From CATQGW01 sp965242565 (lineage in GTDB: Bacteria > Chloroflexota > Dehalococcoidia > Bin125), in the NCBI GenBank assembly GCA_965242565.1, contig OZ251457.1, positions 1,488,001 through 1,552,000 on the forward strand: a stretch of DNA of 64,000 nt, given 5' to 3'. The position numbers and the translations under genes are program-made. Shown here piece after piece: positions 8,332-17,357 of this stretch; the first letter of the stretch is position 1, and the number at the start of each line of letters is the position of its first letter. The notes under the pieces are model-generated. The model did no database searches. It saw only the letters and a program-made list of their open reading frames with translations, and was not told the origin of the DNA.

Positions 8332-9852
8332 CTAGTCGCCGCCGCCGGCGGGTGAGGGAGCGGGCGCTTCCTCGATGGCGGAGACCTCCACCGCGGTGCC
8401 CGGCGCGACCGTCGGGAACTCGGGGTACGCCCCGATGCCGTGCTCCTGCACATCGAGCCCGGCCAGCTCCTCGGCTTCGCTGACGCGCAGGCCGATCGTC
8501 TTCTTGATCACGAAGAACAGCAGGCCGGCGGTCGCCAGAGTCCAGCCGAGGACGGCCAGGATGCCGACGATCTGCACCCAGAGGACGCCGAGTCCGCCGC
8601 CCATGAGGAGGCCGTAGGGGCCGCCCCACTCTTCGAGCGGAATGTCGGTACCGCTCCAGAAGTGCGCACCGGCCTTGATCGCGAAGAGGCCGACGGCGAG
8701 GGTGCCCCAGACGCCGCAGATGCCGTGGACGGAGATCGCGCCGACGGGGTCGTCGATCTTGATGCGATCGAAGAAGGCGACGGAGAGGACGACGAGGACG
8801 CCGCCGATTGCGCCGATGATGAGCGCGGCCCACGGTTCGACGAAGCCGCAGCCGGCGGTGATCGAGACGAGTCCGGCGAGTGCGCCGTTCATCGTCAGGC
8901 CGAGGTCGGCTTTGCCGTAGCGGAGTTTGGCGACGGTCATGGCGACGACGGCGCCGGCGCCGGCGGAGAGGGTGGTGTTGATGGCGACCCAGGCGGCTTC
9001 GGTGGCAAATCCCCCGGTGAGGCCGAGGGTGGAACCGCCGTTGAAGCCGTACCAGCCGAACCAGAGGATGAACATGCCGAGCGCGGCCATACCCATGTTG
9101 TGCCCGGGGATGGCGGTGACGGTGCCGTCGGAGGCGTACTTGCCGATGCGGGGTCCGAGCAGGAACGCGCCTGCGAGTCCGGCCCAGGCGCCGACGCTGT
9201 GGACGATCGTCGAGCCGGCGTAGTCCATGAAGCCGGTCTCGCCGAGGCCGGCCAGCCAGCCGCCGCCCCAGGTCCAGTTGACGACGATGGGGTAGATGAG
9301 GCCGGTGATGAAGACGGTGTAGAAGAGGTAGGCGGAGAACTTGGTGCGCTCGGCCAGCGCGCCGGAAACGATCGTCGCCGCCGTCGCCGCGAAGGCCCAC
9401 TGGAAGAAGAAGACGGCGGCTTCGGAGACGCCGTCGGTTTCGGTGAGGCCGCCGAGCGCGGGGAAGAACGAGTGGCCGCCGATAAAGCCGCCCTGGCTGG
9501 CGCCGAAGGCGAAGCCGAAGCCGACTGCCCACCAGACGACGCCGCCGATGGAGGCGTCGAGCACGTTCTTCATCAGGATGTTGGTCGTGTTCTTGACCCG
9601 CACGAAGCCTGCTTCGAGCATGCCGAAGCCGGCCTGCATGAAGAAGACGAGGATACCGGCGATCACGAACCAGATCGTGTCGACGGCGAGGATCAGGTCG
9701 GCGACCGCCTCGGCTTCCTGCGCCGCCACGATCCCCAGCGTCGCCAGCAACGCAGTGAGCAGCCCGGCCGTCAGGCCGATGCCCGCCCGTTTCGCCCCCC
9801 TCGGGAGCCTCGCCCCCAATGGGAGCCTGCCAATTCCGGGCTGAATCATCAT
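8332..9852 (-). CDS. amt: ammonium transporter (Amt family)
   Basis: 506-residue inner-membrane ammonium channel. A hydrophobic leader (GIGLTAGLLTALLATLGIVAAQ) precedes eleven predicted helices. The two pore histidines are recognisable in STIVHSVGAWAGL and ISVHGICGVWGTL. The N-terminal signature FFMQAGFGMLEAGFVRVKN is diagnostic of the family. The start is placed at the double ATG 9852/9849, directly after GGAGG; a longer in-frame reading to 9990 has no such site. It is followed by glnB, giving an amt-PII order. About 75 residues at the C-terminus, rich in Pro, Ala and Glu, form the cytosolic tail. Confidence 0.95.
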   Translation of the reverse strand: MMIQPGIGRLPLGARLPRGAKRAGIGLTAGLLTALLATLGIVAAQEAEAVADLILAVDTIWFVIAGILVFFMQAGFGMLEAGFVRVKNTTNILMKNVLDASIGGVVWWAVGFGFAFGASQGGFIGGHSFFPALGGLTETDGVSEAAVFFFQWAFAATAATIVSGALAERTKFSAYLFYTVFITGLIYPIVVNWTWGGGWLAGLGETGFMDYAGSTIVHSVGAWAGLAGAFLLGPRIGKYASDGTVTAIPGHNMGMAALGMFILWFGWYGFNGGSTLGLTGGFATEAAWVAINTTLSAGAGAVVAMTVAKLRYGKADLGLTMNGALAGLVSITAGCGFVEPWAALIIGAIGGVLVVLSVAFFDRIKIDDPVGAISVHGICGVWGTLAVGLFAIKAGAHFWSGTDIPLEEWGGPYGLLMGGGLGVLWVQIVGILAVLGWTLATAGLLFFVIKKTIGLRVSEAEELAGLDVQEHGIGAYPEFPTVAPGTAVEVSAIEEAPAPSPAGGGD

Positions 9853-10009
9853 TCCTCCATTTCCCGGGTTCCGGTTGTCAGTCGCTAACCTATGCAGCGC
9901 CCGCGCAGCCGCGGTTTCGGGCGATTTACGCCCACGTGTCGCTCTGATGTCGCTATGTTTCGGCAATGTTGCGCGCCGACGTAACTCCACTCCGAGAACA
10001 GGAGCGACG

Positions 10010-10423
10010 ATGAACTACCGACTGATGCGCGCCGTCACCCGCATCCAGAACGTTCAGTTCTCCCTCTTCCGCGGGCGCTTCATGGGGCCGCCCACCCTCC
10101 GCCTCACCACGACAGGCCGCAACAGCGGCCTGTCCCGCCGCGCACTGCTCCTCTACCTCGACGAAGGCGCCCGCCTGATCGTCATCGCCTCTGCCGGCGG
10201 CGCGCCCACCGACCCCGACTGGTGCAACAACCTCCGCGCAACCCCCCGAGCCCTCGTCGAGCGCGGCGGCCGCCCCGCCCGCGAATACGACGCCGCCGAA
10301 CTCGAAGGCGAAGACCGCGACCAAACCTTCGCCAACATGTGCAACCTCTTCTCCCACTTCGCCGCCTACCAGCAAAAGGCCGGCCGCCCCATCCCCGTCA
10401 TCGCCCTCACCCCCCGCCAATGA
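10010..10423 (+). CDS. deazaflavin (F420)-dependent nitroreductase/quinone reductase family (DUF385, Ddn-like)
   Basis: 137-residue single-domain split-barrel protein. The FRGRFMGPPTLRLTTTGRNSGLSRRALLLYLDEGARLIVIAS segment and PDWCNNLRATPRALVE are typical of F420H2-dependent nitroreductases and quinone reductases such as mycobacterial Ddn. These reduce quinones or nitro compounds with F420H2, although some relatives bind other flavins. ATG 10010 follows AGGAG; an upstream in-frame ATG at 9875 has no such site. If the assignment holds, the host should make coenzyme F420, which suits Chloroflexota or Actinobacteriota. Confidence 0.8.
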   Translation: MNYRLMRAVTRIQNVQFSLFRGRFMGPPTLRLTTTGRNSGLSRRALLLYLDEGARLIVIASAGGAPTDPDWCNNLRATPRALVERGGRPAREYDAAELEGEDRDQTFANMCNLFSHFAAYQQKAGRPIPVIALTPRQ

Positions 10424-10908
10424 CCTACCCTGCCAAATCCGTCGCCACCGCCAATGACTCACCCCACCAGATCCGTCGCCCCTCGCCAACGACTCACCCC
10501 GCCAGATCCGTCACCCCGCCAATGACTCACCCATCAGATCCGTCGCCCCAGACTTGATCTGGGGCCCAAACCCAACCCCGTTCGCAGCGCAGGAAACCCG
10601 AAATATCCCCCAACGCCCGCGCCCAGGTCATCCCGACACACCGCGCCGCCACCCGCCGCCATATGGATTCCCGCCCCCTTTTCCCCGTCATTCCCGCCCC
10701 CTTCTCCCGTCATTCCCGCCCCCCTTCTCCCGTCATTCCCGCCCCCTTTCTCCCGTCATTCCCGCCCCCTTTCTCCCGTCATTCCCGCCCCCGAGCGGGA
10801 ATCAGCCACGCACCTCCTCCAACCCCAACACACCCCAAACCCTCGCCATCGACCGGGAACCACCCCCAAAACCACCCACCCTGATACCCTCACCGCGAGA
10901 GGTCGCAC
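10424..10908. repeat. repeat-filled intergenic region (families A and B, with tandem half-sites)
   Basis: No gene is seen. Contents in order: three copies of a short unit based on AATGACTCACCCCNCCAGATCCGTC (10437-10544), a family A palindrome CCCCAGACTTGATCTGGGG (10546-10564), and six ATTCCCGCCCCC half-sites spaced 22-23 bp (starting at 10667, 10690, 10712, 10735, 10758 and 10781). The last half-site becomes a complete hairpin, ATTCCCGC/GCGGGAAT (10781-10802). The last 100 bp hold the helicase promoter; TACCCT near 10885 is a possible -10. Confidence 0.8.
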
Positions 10909-12402
10909 TTGAGTCTCCTGAACCGCATCTTCGGCCGCAACAACGCCGCCGCATCGCCGCCCACAGCGCCGCCCAACTCGCCGCATAGCCCGGCGACGCA
11001 ACAGGCGACCCCGACCGACGACGCGCCCCCGCGACGCAAACGCCGCCAGCGCAAGAAACGCCCCGCCAACCCCAACCCGGCCCCCGCAGCCTCGCCGACG
11101 CCCACCCCGACTGCGCGCCGACCCCAACAACGCCGCAGTGAGCGCCGCGGCGCCCCCCGCAACAACCCGCGCAAGCGCAGCGCCGCCGGCGCTGCCATGA
11201 CCGCCACCCAAAAAGCCCTCCTCTCCGGCGGCTACGACCTCCCCGACCTCGCCGCCGTCGACGACATCTCCCAGGACGACTGGCCGCCACCCTTCCGCGA
11301 ACTCGGCATCTCCCACCGCATGCTCTCCGTCCTCGCCGCCCTCCGCTTCGAGGAACCCACTCCCATCCAGCAGCAGTCCATCCCCCTCCTCCTCGACGGC
11401 CGAGACGTCGTCGGCCAGGCCCAGACCGGCACCGGCAAAACCGTCGCCTTCGGCATCCCCGCCGTCGAACTCTGCGACCCCGCCATGGGCGAAGCCCAGG
11501 CCATCGTCCTCGTCCCCACCCGCGAACTCGCCGCCCAGGTCGGCACCGTGCTCGAATACTTCGCCCGCGCCGCCGGACTCGAAGCCACCGTCCTCATGGG
11601 CGGACGACGCCTCAACGACGACTTCGCCAACCTCGAACGCGGCCCCCAAATCGTCGTCGGCACCCCCGGACGCATCATCGACCACCTCGAACGCCGCACC
11701 CTCAACCTCAGCTGGGTCAAACTCGCCGTCCTCGACGAAGCCGACCGCATGCTCGACATCGGCTTCGAACCCGACATGCGCCGCATCCTCCGCCGCTGCC
11801 CCGACGACCGCCAGACCGCGCTCTTCTCCGCCACCATCCCCACCCCCATCAAAACCCTGATCTGGCGCTACATGCGCGAACCGCAAGAAATCCACATCGC
11901 CCCCGAAGCCGCCACCGCCGACGGCATCAACCAGCGCTACTACGAAGTCGCCAACCGCGACAAACTCCGCGCCGTCGAAGAACTGCTCCCCGAACTCGAC
12001 GGACGCACCCTCGTCTTCTGCAACATGAAAGTCACCGTCGACCGCCTCGTCGACCGCCTCCGTCGCTCCGGCCTCAACGCCGACGCCATCCACGGCGACC
12101 GCGACCAGCGCAAGCGCGACAGCGTCATGGGTCAATTCCGCGCCGGCGACATCCAATTCCTCATCGCCACCGACGTCGCCGCTCGCGGCCTCGACATCCC
12201 CAACGTCAACCACGTCGTCAACTACGACCTCCCCCAAACCGCCGAAGACTACGTCCACCGCGTCGGACGCACCGGCCGCGCCGGCAAATCCGGCAGCGCC
12301 GTCAGCTTCGTCGGCGAATGGGACCTCGAACAACTCGAAAAAATCCTCACCGTAGTAGGCGACGAACTCCAAAGAGCCGAACTCAACCTCTACCGCCCCT
12401 AA
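10909..12402 (+). CDS. DEAD-box ATP-dependent RNA helicase
   Basis: 497 residues starting at TTG 10909, after GAGAGG. Residues 1-96 are a disordered Pro/Arg-rich basic tail, probably for RNA binding. The helicase core follows: Q-motif FRELGISHRML...PTPIQQQSIP (129-159), Walker A AQTGTGKT (171-178), PTRELA, DEAD, SAT in LFSATIP, ARGLD and HRVGRTGRAG. It ends soon after domain 2, so it is a minimal DEAD protein. Likely roles are ribosome assembly or mRNA turnover. If the TTG start is wrong, ATG at residue 97 would still give the entire core. Confidence 0.93.
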   Translation: MSLLNRIFGRNNAAASPPTAPPNSPHSPATQQATPTDDAPPRRKRRQRKKRPANPNPAPAASPTPTPTARRPQQRRSERRGAPRNNPRKRSAAGAAMTATQKALLSGGYDLPDLAAVDDISQDDWPPPFRELGISHRMLSVLAALRFEEPTPIQQQSIPLLLDGRDVVGQAQTGTGKTVAFGIPAVELCDPAMGEAQAIVLVPTRELAAQVGTVLEYFARAAGLEATVLMGGRRLNDDFANLERGPQIVVGTPGRIIDHLERRTLNLSWVKLAVLDEADRMLDIGFEPDMRRILRRCPDDRQTALFSATIPTPIKTLIWRYMREPQEIHIAPEAATADGINQRYYEVANRDKLRAVEELLPELDGRTLVFCNMKVTVDRLVDRLRRSGLNADAIHGDRDQRKRDSVMGQFRAGDIQFLIATDVAARGLDIPNVNHVVNYDLPQTAEDYVHRVGRTGRAGKSGSAVSFVGEWDLEQLEKILTVVGDELQRAELNLYRP

Positions 12403-13000
12403 CCCCCCGCCCGCCACCCCCATCACACCCCCTCCCCTGTCCCTCGTCATGCCCGCCTCCCCCTCCTCGTCATACCCGCGCTTGCCGCGGGTATCTCGAC
12501 GCTGCCAGCACCAACGCCGCACCAACCCCCCATCACATTCCCGCCCTCCATCTCCTCCGCCATTCCCGCCCCCTTTCCCCGTCATTCCCGCCCCCTTTCC
12601 CCGTCATTCCCGCCCCCGAGCGGGAATCGGCCCCACCCCCCCCCGCCAACACCCGCCGCCACCCCTCCGTCGCCCCAGACTTGATCTGGGGCCCAAACCC
12701 AACTCCGTTCGCAGCACAACACACCCGAAACATCCCTCAACGCCCGTGCCCAGGTCATCCCGACACACCGCGCCGCCGACCGCCGCCATATGGATTCCCG
12801 CCCTCCCTCTCCCCCGTCATTCCCGCCCCCGAGCGGGAATCGACCCCACCTCCCCCGCCAACACCCGCCGCCACCCCTCCGTCGCCCCAGACTTGATCTG
12901 GGGCCCAAACCCAACCCCGTTCGCAGCACAACACCCACGAGCCACCCTCCGACCCGCACTCCCACCACTCACAACCCCTGCATGGATTCGGATGCGGAAA
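12403..13000. repeat. repeat-filled intergenic region (families A, B and C)
   Basis: No gene is seen between the convergent helicase and FAD-dehydrogenase genes. Contents: family C hairpin ATACCCGCG/CGCGGGTAT (12472-12494); three family B half-sites at 22-bp spacing ending in a full hairpin (12606-12627); family A (12673-12691); family B (12819-12840); and family A again (12885-12903). The segments 12606-12735 and 12819-12945 are near-duplicates of a composite B-A unit. Confidence 0.85.
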
Positions 13001-14485
13001 CTACGAAGCACCGACCGCCGAAACCAGCGCCGCCGAACGCCCCGCGATCCGCCCGAACACCGACCCCGCCATCAACCCCGATCCGCCCGCATAGTTGTCG
13101 TAGAACAACCCCCCGATCAGCTCCCCCGCCGCGTACAGCCCGTCAATCGGCCGCTCCTCCGTATCCAACACCTGCGCCGTGCGCGGATCAATCCGCAACC
13201 CCCCGAACGTAAACGTGATCCCGCAGGTCACCGCGTAGCCCAGAAACGGCGGCTCCGTCAGCGGCAGCGCCCAGTTCGACTTCGGCGGCGTAACCCCTTC
13301 CGTCCGCAGCCCGTCCAATTCCGACGGATGAAACGCCCCGCCCGCGCACGCCGCGTTGAACGCCGCCACCGTCCGCTCTAGCCCGGCCCGGTCCACGCCC
13401 AGCGCATCCGCCAGACCGCCGATCGTCTCCGCCTCCGCCATCGTCGCCTGCCGCACCCGATACTCGTCCCGCAGCAGCCCCGCCGTCTGCTGGTCGAACA
13501 ACTGAAACGCCGCCCGGCCCGGCTGCCGCAGAATCTCCCGCCCGTATTTCGCATACGTGTAGTTGCGCAGATCCGCCCCCTCATCCACAAACCGCTCCCC
13601 GTCGAGATTCACGATGATCCCGTACGGGTACGAGTGCTTCTGATACAGATCTGCGACAACCCGATTCCCCGTCGGCGGCGCGTTCAGATCCCAGGCCACC
13701 GCGTGCGCGCCCGACCAGTGGCCGAACGGCTGCGCGCCGATCTCCAGCGCCGCCCGAATCGCATCTCCGGTATTGAAGCGGCTGCCTCGCACCTTCGCCA
13801 GGTCCCAGCCCTGCCCCAGGTACCGCGTCCGCATCTCCGCGTTCGCCTCAAAGCCGCCCGCCGCCAGCACCACCGCATCCGCCGCGATCTGCTCCTCCCC
13901 GCCCTCGGTCCAGACCCGCACCCCGCGCACTCGCCCCGCGTCGTGCAGCAGGCCCACCACCTTCGCCCCGTAACGCAGCTCCACCCCAGCCCGCTCCGCC
14001 GCCGCGAACTCCTGGTCCGACAACCCCTTGCCCGCGCCCACTGCCTCCACCGTCAGCCCCCCGTAGAACACCAACACCCCGTCCACTTCGTTCGCCTGCC
14101 GCCCCGTCATCAGCGTGAACCGCACTCCCCGCTCGGCCAGCCAGCGCATCGTCGGCTGGGCCTCCCGCACCAGCGCCGTCGCCAGACCGTCGTCGATCAG
14201 CCCCTCCGTCACCCGCGCCAGATCGTCGCGGAACTGCGCCGCCGGATACGACCCCAGATCCACCCGCGCGATCTCCGCCTCGCTCAGATCCGGGATCAGC
14301 CGCTGAATATCGGCCATCCCGTCATACGGAAAGCGGAAGCCGCCGCCCGTGAAATAGGTGTTACCGCCGCGCTCTTCCTGCGGCGCTTTTTCGAGCACCA
14401 CCACCTCCGCGCCGTGCTCCCGCGCGCTGAGCGCCGCGCACAGCGCCGCGTTGCCCGCCCCCGCCACGATCACTTTGTCTGCCAT
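13001..14485 (-). CDS. FAD-dependent dehydrogenase, fumarate reductase/TcuA (tricarballylate dehydrogenase) type
   Basis: 494-residue flavoprotein of the succinate dehydrogenase/fumarate reductase flavoprotein superfamily. The N-terminal dinucleotide fold is VIVAGAGNAALCAALSAREHGAEVVVLEKAP (Gly-rich loop 8-14, acidic Glu32); the C-terminus has the expected GLYAAGELIGGLFYDNYAGGSGLMAGSVFGRIAG. The protein is soluble, without signal peptide or membrane helix. Closest recognisable relatives are TcuA-like proteins oxidising tricarballylate or similar acids; 3-ketosteroid dehydrogenase-like activity is possible. The ATG at 14485 overlaps the stop of the upstream MFS gene (TGATG), so transport and oxidation of one compound are likely linked. 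Confidence 0.85.
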   Translation of the reverse strand: MADKVIVAGAGNAALCAALSAREHGAEVVVLEKAPQEERGGNTYFTGGGFRFPYDGMADIQRLIPDLSEAEIARVDLGSYPAAQFRDDLARVTEGLIDDGLATALVREAQPTMRWLAERGVRFTLMTGRQANEVDGVLVFYGGLTVEAVGAGKGLSDQEFAAAERAGVELRYGAKVVGLLHDAGRVRGVRVWTEGGEEQIAADAVVLAAGGFEANAEMRTRYLGQGWDLAKVRGSRFNTGDAIRAALEIGAQPFGHWSGAHAVAWDLNAPPTGNRVVADLYQKHSYPYGIIVNLDGERFVDEGADLRNYTYAKYGREILRQPGRAAFQLFDQQTAGLLRDEYRVRQATMAEAETIGGLADALGVDRAGLERTVAAFNAACAGGAFHPSELDGLRTEGVTPPKSNWALPLTEPPFLGYAVTCGITFTFGGLRIDPRTAQVLDTEERPIDGLYAAGELIGGLFYDNYAGGSGLMAGSVFGRIAGRSAALVSAVGAS

Positions 14486-16050
14486 CAGTCGAACGCTCCT
14501 TCGTCTAGCGCAACGGGCGTCTTCTGCGGGCGCGGCGCGGCGATCAGGATCGGCGCGCCGACCAACCGCTGCACCGTCGCCGCCGCGCGCCGCACGCCCC
14601 GCTGACCGCCGATCAACGCCAGGCCGATCGCCGGAATCGTTACCAGTCCCGCGACCAGCAGCGCCACGCGATAGCCGCTGATAATCGCCGCCGGCGCTTC
14701 CCGATCCACGCCGTTGTCCAGGCCGAACGCGATCGCCGCGTTCGAGTACAGCGCAAACCAGATCGCGTATCCAATCGCCGTCCCGATCGTCCGCGCCGTC
14801 GTCTGCGACGCCGACGCCGTGCCCAGCCGATCCGGCGGCACCGCCGACATGATCACCGACGTATTCGGCGAGCTGAAGATCGAGGTCCCAATCCCCAGCA
14901 CCAGCATCCGCCACATGAAATCGATCGGCTGGGCATCCCCGTCCAGCGTGGCCAGCGAGAGCAGCGCGCCGCACACGAGGATCAGGCCCAGCGTCGTCAG
15001 CGGACGCGAGCCCAGCCGGTCCGACGCCATCCCCGATAACGGCGAAATCAGCAGCATCGCCAGCGGCATCGGCAGAATCATCAGCCCTGCCTCCAGCGTC
15101 GTGAAACCCCGCCCGTCGATCAGGAAGAACGGCCCCAGCGAGATCGCCGCCGACATCCCCATAAACTGCAAAATCGCCGCCGATACCCCCGCGGAGAACC
15201 CGCGCCCCTTGAACAGGCCGAGGTCCACCACCGGGCTGGCCACGCGCCGCTCAACGACGATGAACGCCGCGAGGCAGATCGCGCAGGCCGCGAACAGCCC
15301 CAGAATCATCGCGCTCTCCCAGCCCAGATCGCGCCCCCGGTTGATTCCCAGCGTCAGCGTCCCCAGCACCCCGAACAACAGAAACGCGCCCGGCACATCC
15401 AGCCCCTTGGGGCGCGATTCCGCCGGCGCGTCGACCAGCAGCCGCCAGGCCAGAAACGCGCCGACCAGTCCAAAGGGCGCGCGCGTCCAGAAAATCGCCC
15501 GCCAGTCGAACCAGTCCACCAGCACTCCGCCCAGTACCGGCCCCGCCGCGAAGCCCGCCCCCACCGTCGAGACCATGATCCCCAACCCCGCCCCGCGCTT
15601 CGAAGGCGGGAACGACGCCGTGATGATCGCCGCTCCGTTGGCCATCGTCATCGCCGAGCCGATCGCCTGCAACACCCGCGTCCCGATCAGCTCCTCCAGC
15701 GATCCCGAGACTGCCGAAAGCGCCGTCGCCAGCGTGAAGATCGCAAACCCGGCCGTGTAGAGCGTCTTCCGCCCGTAGAGGTCGCCTAGCCGCCCCATTG
15801 TCAGCGACAGCCCCGTGCTGACGACGATGAACGCCAGCGCCACCCAGATCACGTCCTCTTCCGGCCGCCCGAACTCGTCCACCAGAGTCGGCAGCGCCAC
15901 ATTCGTGATCGAGTTGTCCAACACCCCCAGAAAAATCCCGATGCAGACAATCCCCGCAGCCACCCAGCGATAGGGAATCGGCCCCAGGTTGGGCCCGCTC
16001 ACAAGCGGTCGGTCGTCCGCCTGCGCGCCGCCCGCGCGCGCAGCGCTCAT
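14485..16050 (-). CDS. MFS transporter, DHA2 (14-TM, EmrB/QacA-like)
   Basis: 521-residue integral membrane protein with about fourteen hydrophobic helices. The A-type MFS motif GRLGDLYGRKTLYTAGFAIF lies between TM2 and TM3, and motif C-like GAGFAAGPVLGGVLVDWFDWRAIFW around TM5. DHA2 members are proton-driven drug or metabolite exporters, but its coupling to an FAD dehydrogenase also allows a role in exchanging that enzyme's substrate or product. Transcription probably starts near a TAGGAT hexamer about 44 bp upstream in the repeat-containing spacer. Confidence 0.9.
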   Translation of the reverse strand: MSAARAGGAQADDRPLVSGPNLGPIPYRWVAAGIVCIGIFLGVLDNSITNVALPTLVDEFGRPEEDVIWVALAFIVVSTGLSLTMGRLGDLYGRKTLYTAGFAIFTLATALSAVSGSLEELIGTRVLQAIGSAMTMANGAAIITASFPPSKRGAGLGIMVSTVGAGFAAGPVLGGVLVDWFDWRAIFWTRAPFGLVGAFLAWRLLVDAPAESRPKGLDVPGAFLLFGVLGTLTLGINRGRDLGWESAMILGLFAACAICLAAFIVVERRVASPVVDLGLFKGRGFSAGVSAAILQFMGMSAAISLGPFFLIDGRGFTTLEAGLMILPMPLAMLLISPLSGMASDRLGSRPLTTLGLILVCGALLSLATLDGDAQPIDFMWRMLVLGIGTSIFSSPNTSVIMSAVPPDRLGTASASQTTARTIGTAIGYAIWFALYSNAAIAFGLDNGVDREAPAAIISGYRVALLVAGLVTIPAIGLALIGGQRGVRRAAATVQRLVGAPILIAAPRPQKTPVALDEGAFD

Positions 16051-16258
16051 CGCTCCCAGCCGACGAGGTGAATGAAGCGTCGCATCAGCCTGATCCTACG
16101 CCCTCCAACCCCTCCCCCCATCCTGGGGGGAGACTGAGAGGGGGGCATCCGCTCCGTAATCGCCCCCCTACGCAGGGGGCGGTCCGCGCAAGCGGACTGG
16201 GGGTCGGCCCAGCGCCCCAAACACAGCACAGACTCCGCCCCTGCCTAAACTGCCTCAC
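16051..16258. repeat. divergent spacer with family E and family D palindromes
   Basis: Family E hairpin CTCCCCCC/GGGGGGAG with loop ATCCT (16112-16132) is followed by a family D double hairpin (16158-16209), here in inverted orientation: CGCCCCC/GGGGGCG, then GTCCGC-GCAA-GCGGAC. The remainder holds promoters for the divergent MFS and methyltransferase genes. Confidence 0.8.
16246..16251 (+). promoter_or_regulatory. -10-like hexamer TAAACT for leaderless methyltransferase mRNA
   Basis: TAAACT lies seven bases before the ATG at 16259 and no Shine-Dalgarno is present, so the transcript probably begins at the start codon. Confidence 0.5.
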
Positions 16259-17119
16259 ATGACGGACGCCGCAACGAACAACCGAATCATCCTGGCCGAC
16301 AACCTCGACATCCTGCCCGACCTCGAGAGCGGCTCCGTCCCCCTGATTTACATCGACCCGCCCTTCAACACCGGCCGCGAGCAGCGCCGCACCCGCATCC
16401 GCACCGAGCGCGACGCCGCCGCCGGTGACCGCGTCGGCTTCGGCGGGCGCCGCTATCGCACCACCACTCTCGGCTCCCACGCCTTCGACGACCTCTTCGA
16501 CGACTTCCTCGCCTTCCTCGAACCCCGCCTGCTCGAGCTGCGCCGCATCCTCGCGCCCGACGGCTCCTTCTTCCTCCACATCGACTACCGCGAGACCCAC
16601 TACTGCAAGGTGCTGCTCGACGCGATCTTCGGGCGCGACTGCTTCCTCAACGAGATCATCTGGGCCTACGACTTCGGCGGACGCTCCAAACGCAGGTGGC
16701 CCGCCAAGCACGACGCCATCCTCTGGTACGCCGCCGACCCCGCGAACTACACCTTCAACTACGACGCCATCGACCGCATCCCCTACCTCGCGCCCGACCT
16801 CGTCGGCAAAGAGAAGGCCGAGCGCGGCAAAACCCCTACCGATGTCTGGTGGCAGACCATCGTCCCCACCAACAGCCGCGAACGCACCGGCTACCCCACC
16901 CAGAAGCCGCTCGCCATCCTCGAGCGCATCGTCAAGGTCCACTCCAACCCCGGCGACCTCGTCCTCGACTGCTTCGCCGGCTCCGGCACAACCGGCGAGG
17001 CCGCCGCCCGCCACCAACGCCCCTACCTGCTGATCGACAACAACCCCGAAGCCGCCCAAATCACCGCCCAACGCCTCGCCCACACCCACCCCGCCCACAT
17101 CAACTTCACCCCCCACTAG
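16259..17119 (+). CDS. orphan DNA methyltransferase, beta class (N6-adenine or N4-cytosine)
   Basis: 286-residue SAM-dependent DNA methyltransferase. Motif order is that of the beta class: catalytic motif IV DPPFNTG (33-39), a central target-recognition stretch, then SAM-binding motif I CFAGSGTTGEAAARH near 239-253. Beta-class enzymes include CcrM-like orphan methylases and type II/III modification subunits. No restriction endonuclease or specificity gene adjoins it, so it is either a regulatory orphan or a remnant. DPPF fits N6-adenine methylation in this class, but the recognition sequence cannot be read from the protein. Confidence 0.88.
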   Translation: MTDAATNNRIILADNLDILPDLESGSVPLIYIDPPFNTGREQRRTRIRTERDAAAGDRVGFGGRRYRTTTLGSHAFDDLFDDFLAFLEPRLLELRRILAPDGSFFLHIDYRETHYCKVLLDAIFGRDCFLNEIIWAYDFGGRSKRRWPAKHDAILWYAADPANYTFNYDAIDRIPYLAPDLVGKEKAERGKTPTDVWWQTIVPTNSRERTGYPTQKPLAILERIVKVHSNPGDLVLDCFAGSGTTGEAAARHQRPYLLIDNNPEAAQITAQRLAHTHPAHINFTPH

Positions 17120-17357
17120 GGCCTGTTCACACTTCCTCCGTCATCCCCGCCGCCCCTCCTCGTCATACCCGCGCTTGCCGCGGGTATCTCGACGTGAGCA
17201 CCCCCAAAACCCCGTCTCCAAGATCAGTCGCCCCAGACTTGATCTGGGGCCCAAACCCAACACCCTGTGCAGCACAAAGCCCCCGAGCCATCCCCAAACC
17301 CCCGCACGCAGAGCATCCGGTACGCCCCACGCAACAACCCACCCCTACAATCATCCC
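17120..17357. repeat. spacer with family C and family A palindromes
   Basis: Family C hairpin at 17165-17187 and family A at 17231-17249, followed by the UGSC operon promoter. No coding signal is seen. Confidence 0.8.
17346..17351 (+). promoter_or_regulatory. -10-like hexamer TACAAT for leaderless UGSC operon
   Basis: TACAAT ends six bases before the ATG at 17358. It is a near-consensus -10 in an otherwise very GC-rich spacer, with no Shine-Dalgarno, so a leaderless transcript is likely. Confidence 0.55.

Noticed and set aside
8440..9888. 482-residue acidic frame antisense to amt
   Set aside because: Mirror image of a membrane protein's codons; the amt frame has family signatures and a strong ribosome binding site.
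10667..10802. CRISPR array in the 22-23-bp periodic repeats (also at 12562, 21297 and 63289)
   Set aside because: Repeats are directly tandem with no spacers of unique sequence, the unit is short, and no cas gene is nearby.
12318..13381. Pro/Arg-rich plus-strand frames over the repeat island and into the FAD-dehydrogenase gene
   Set aside because: They translate palindromic repeats and the antisense strand of a real gene; no ribosome site or domain is seen.
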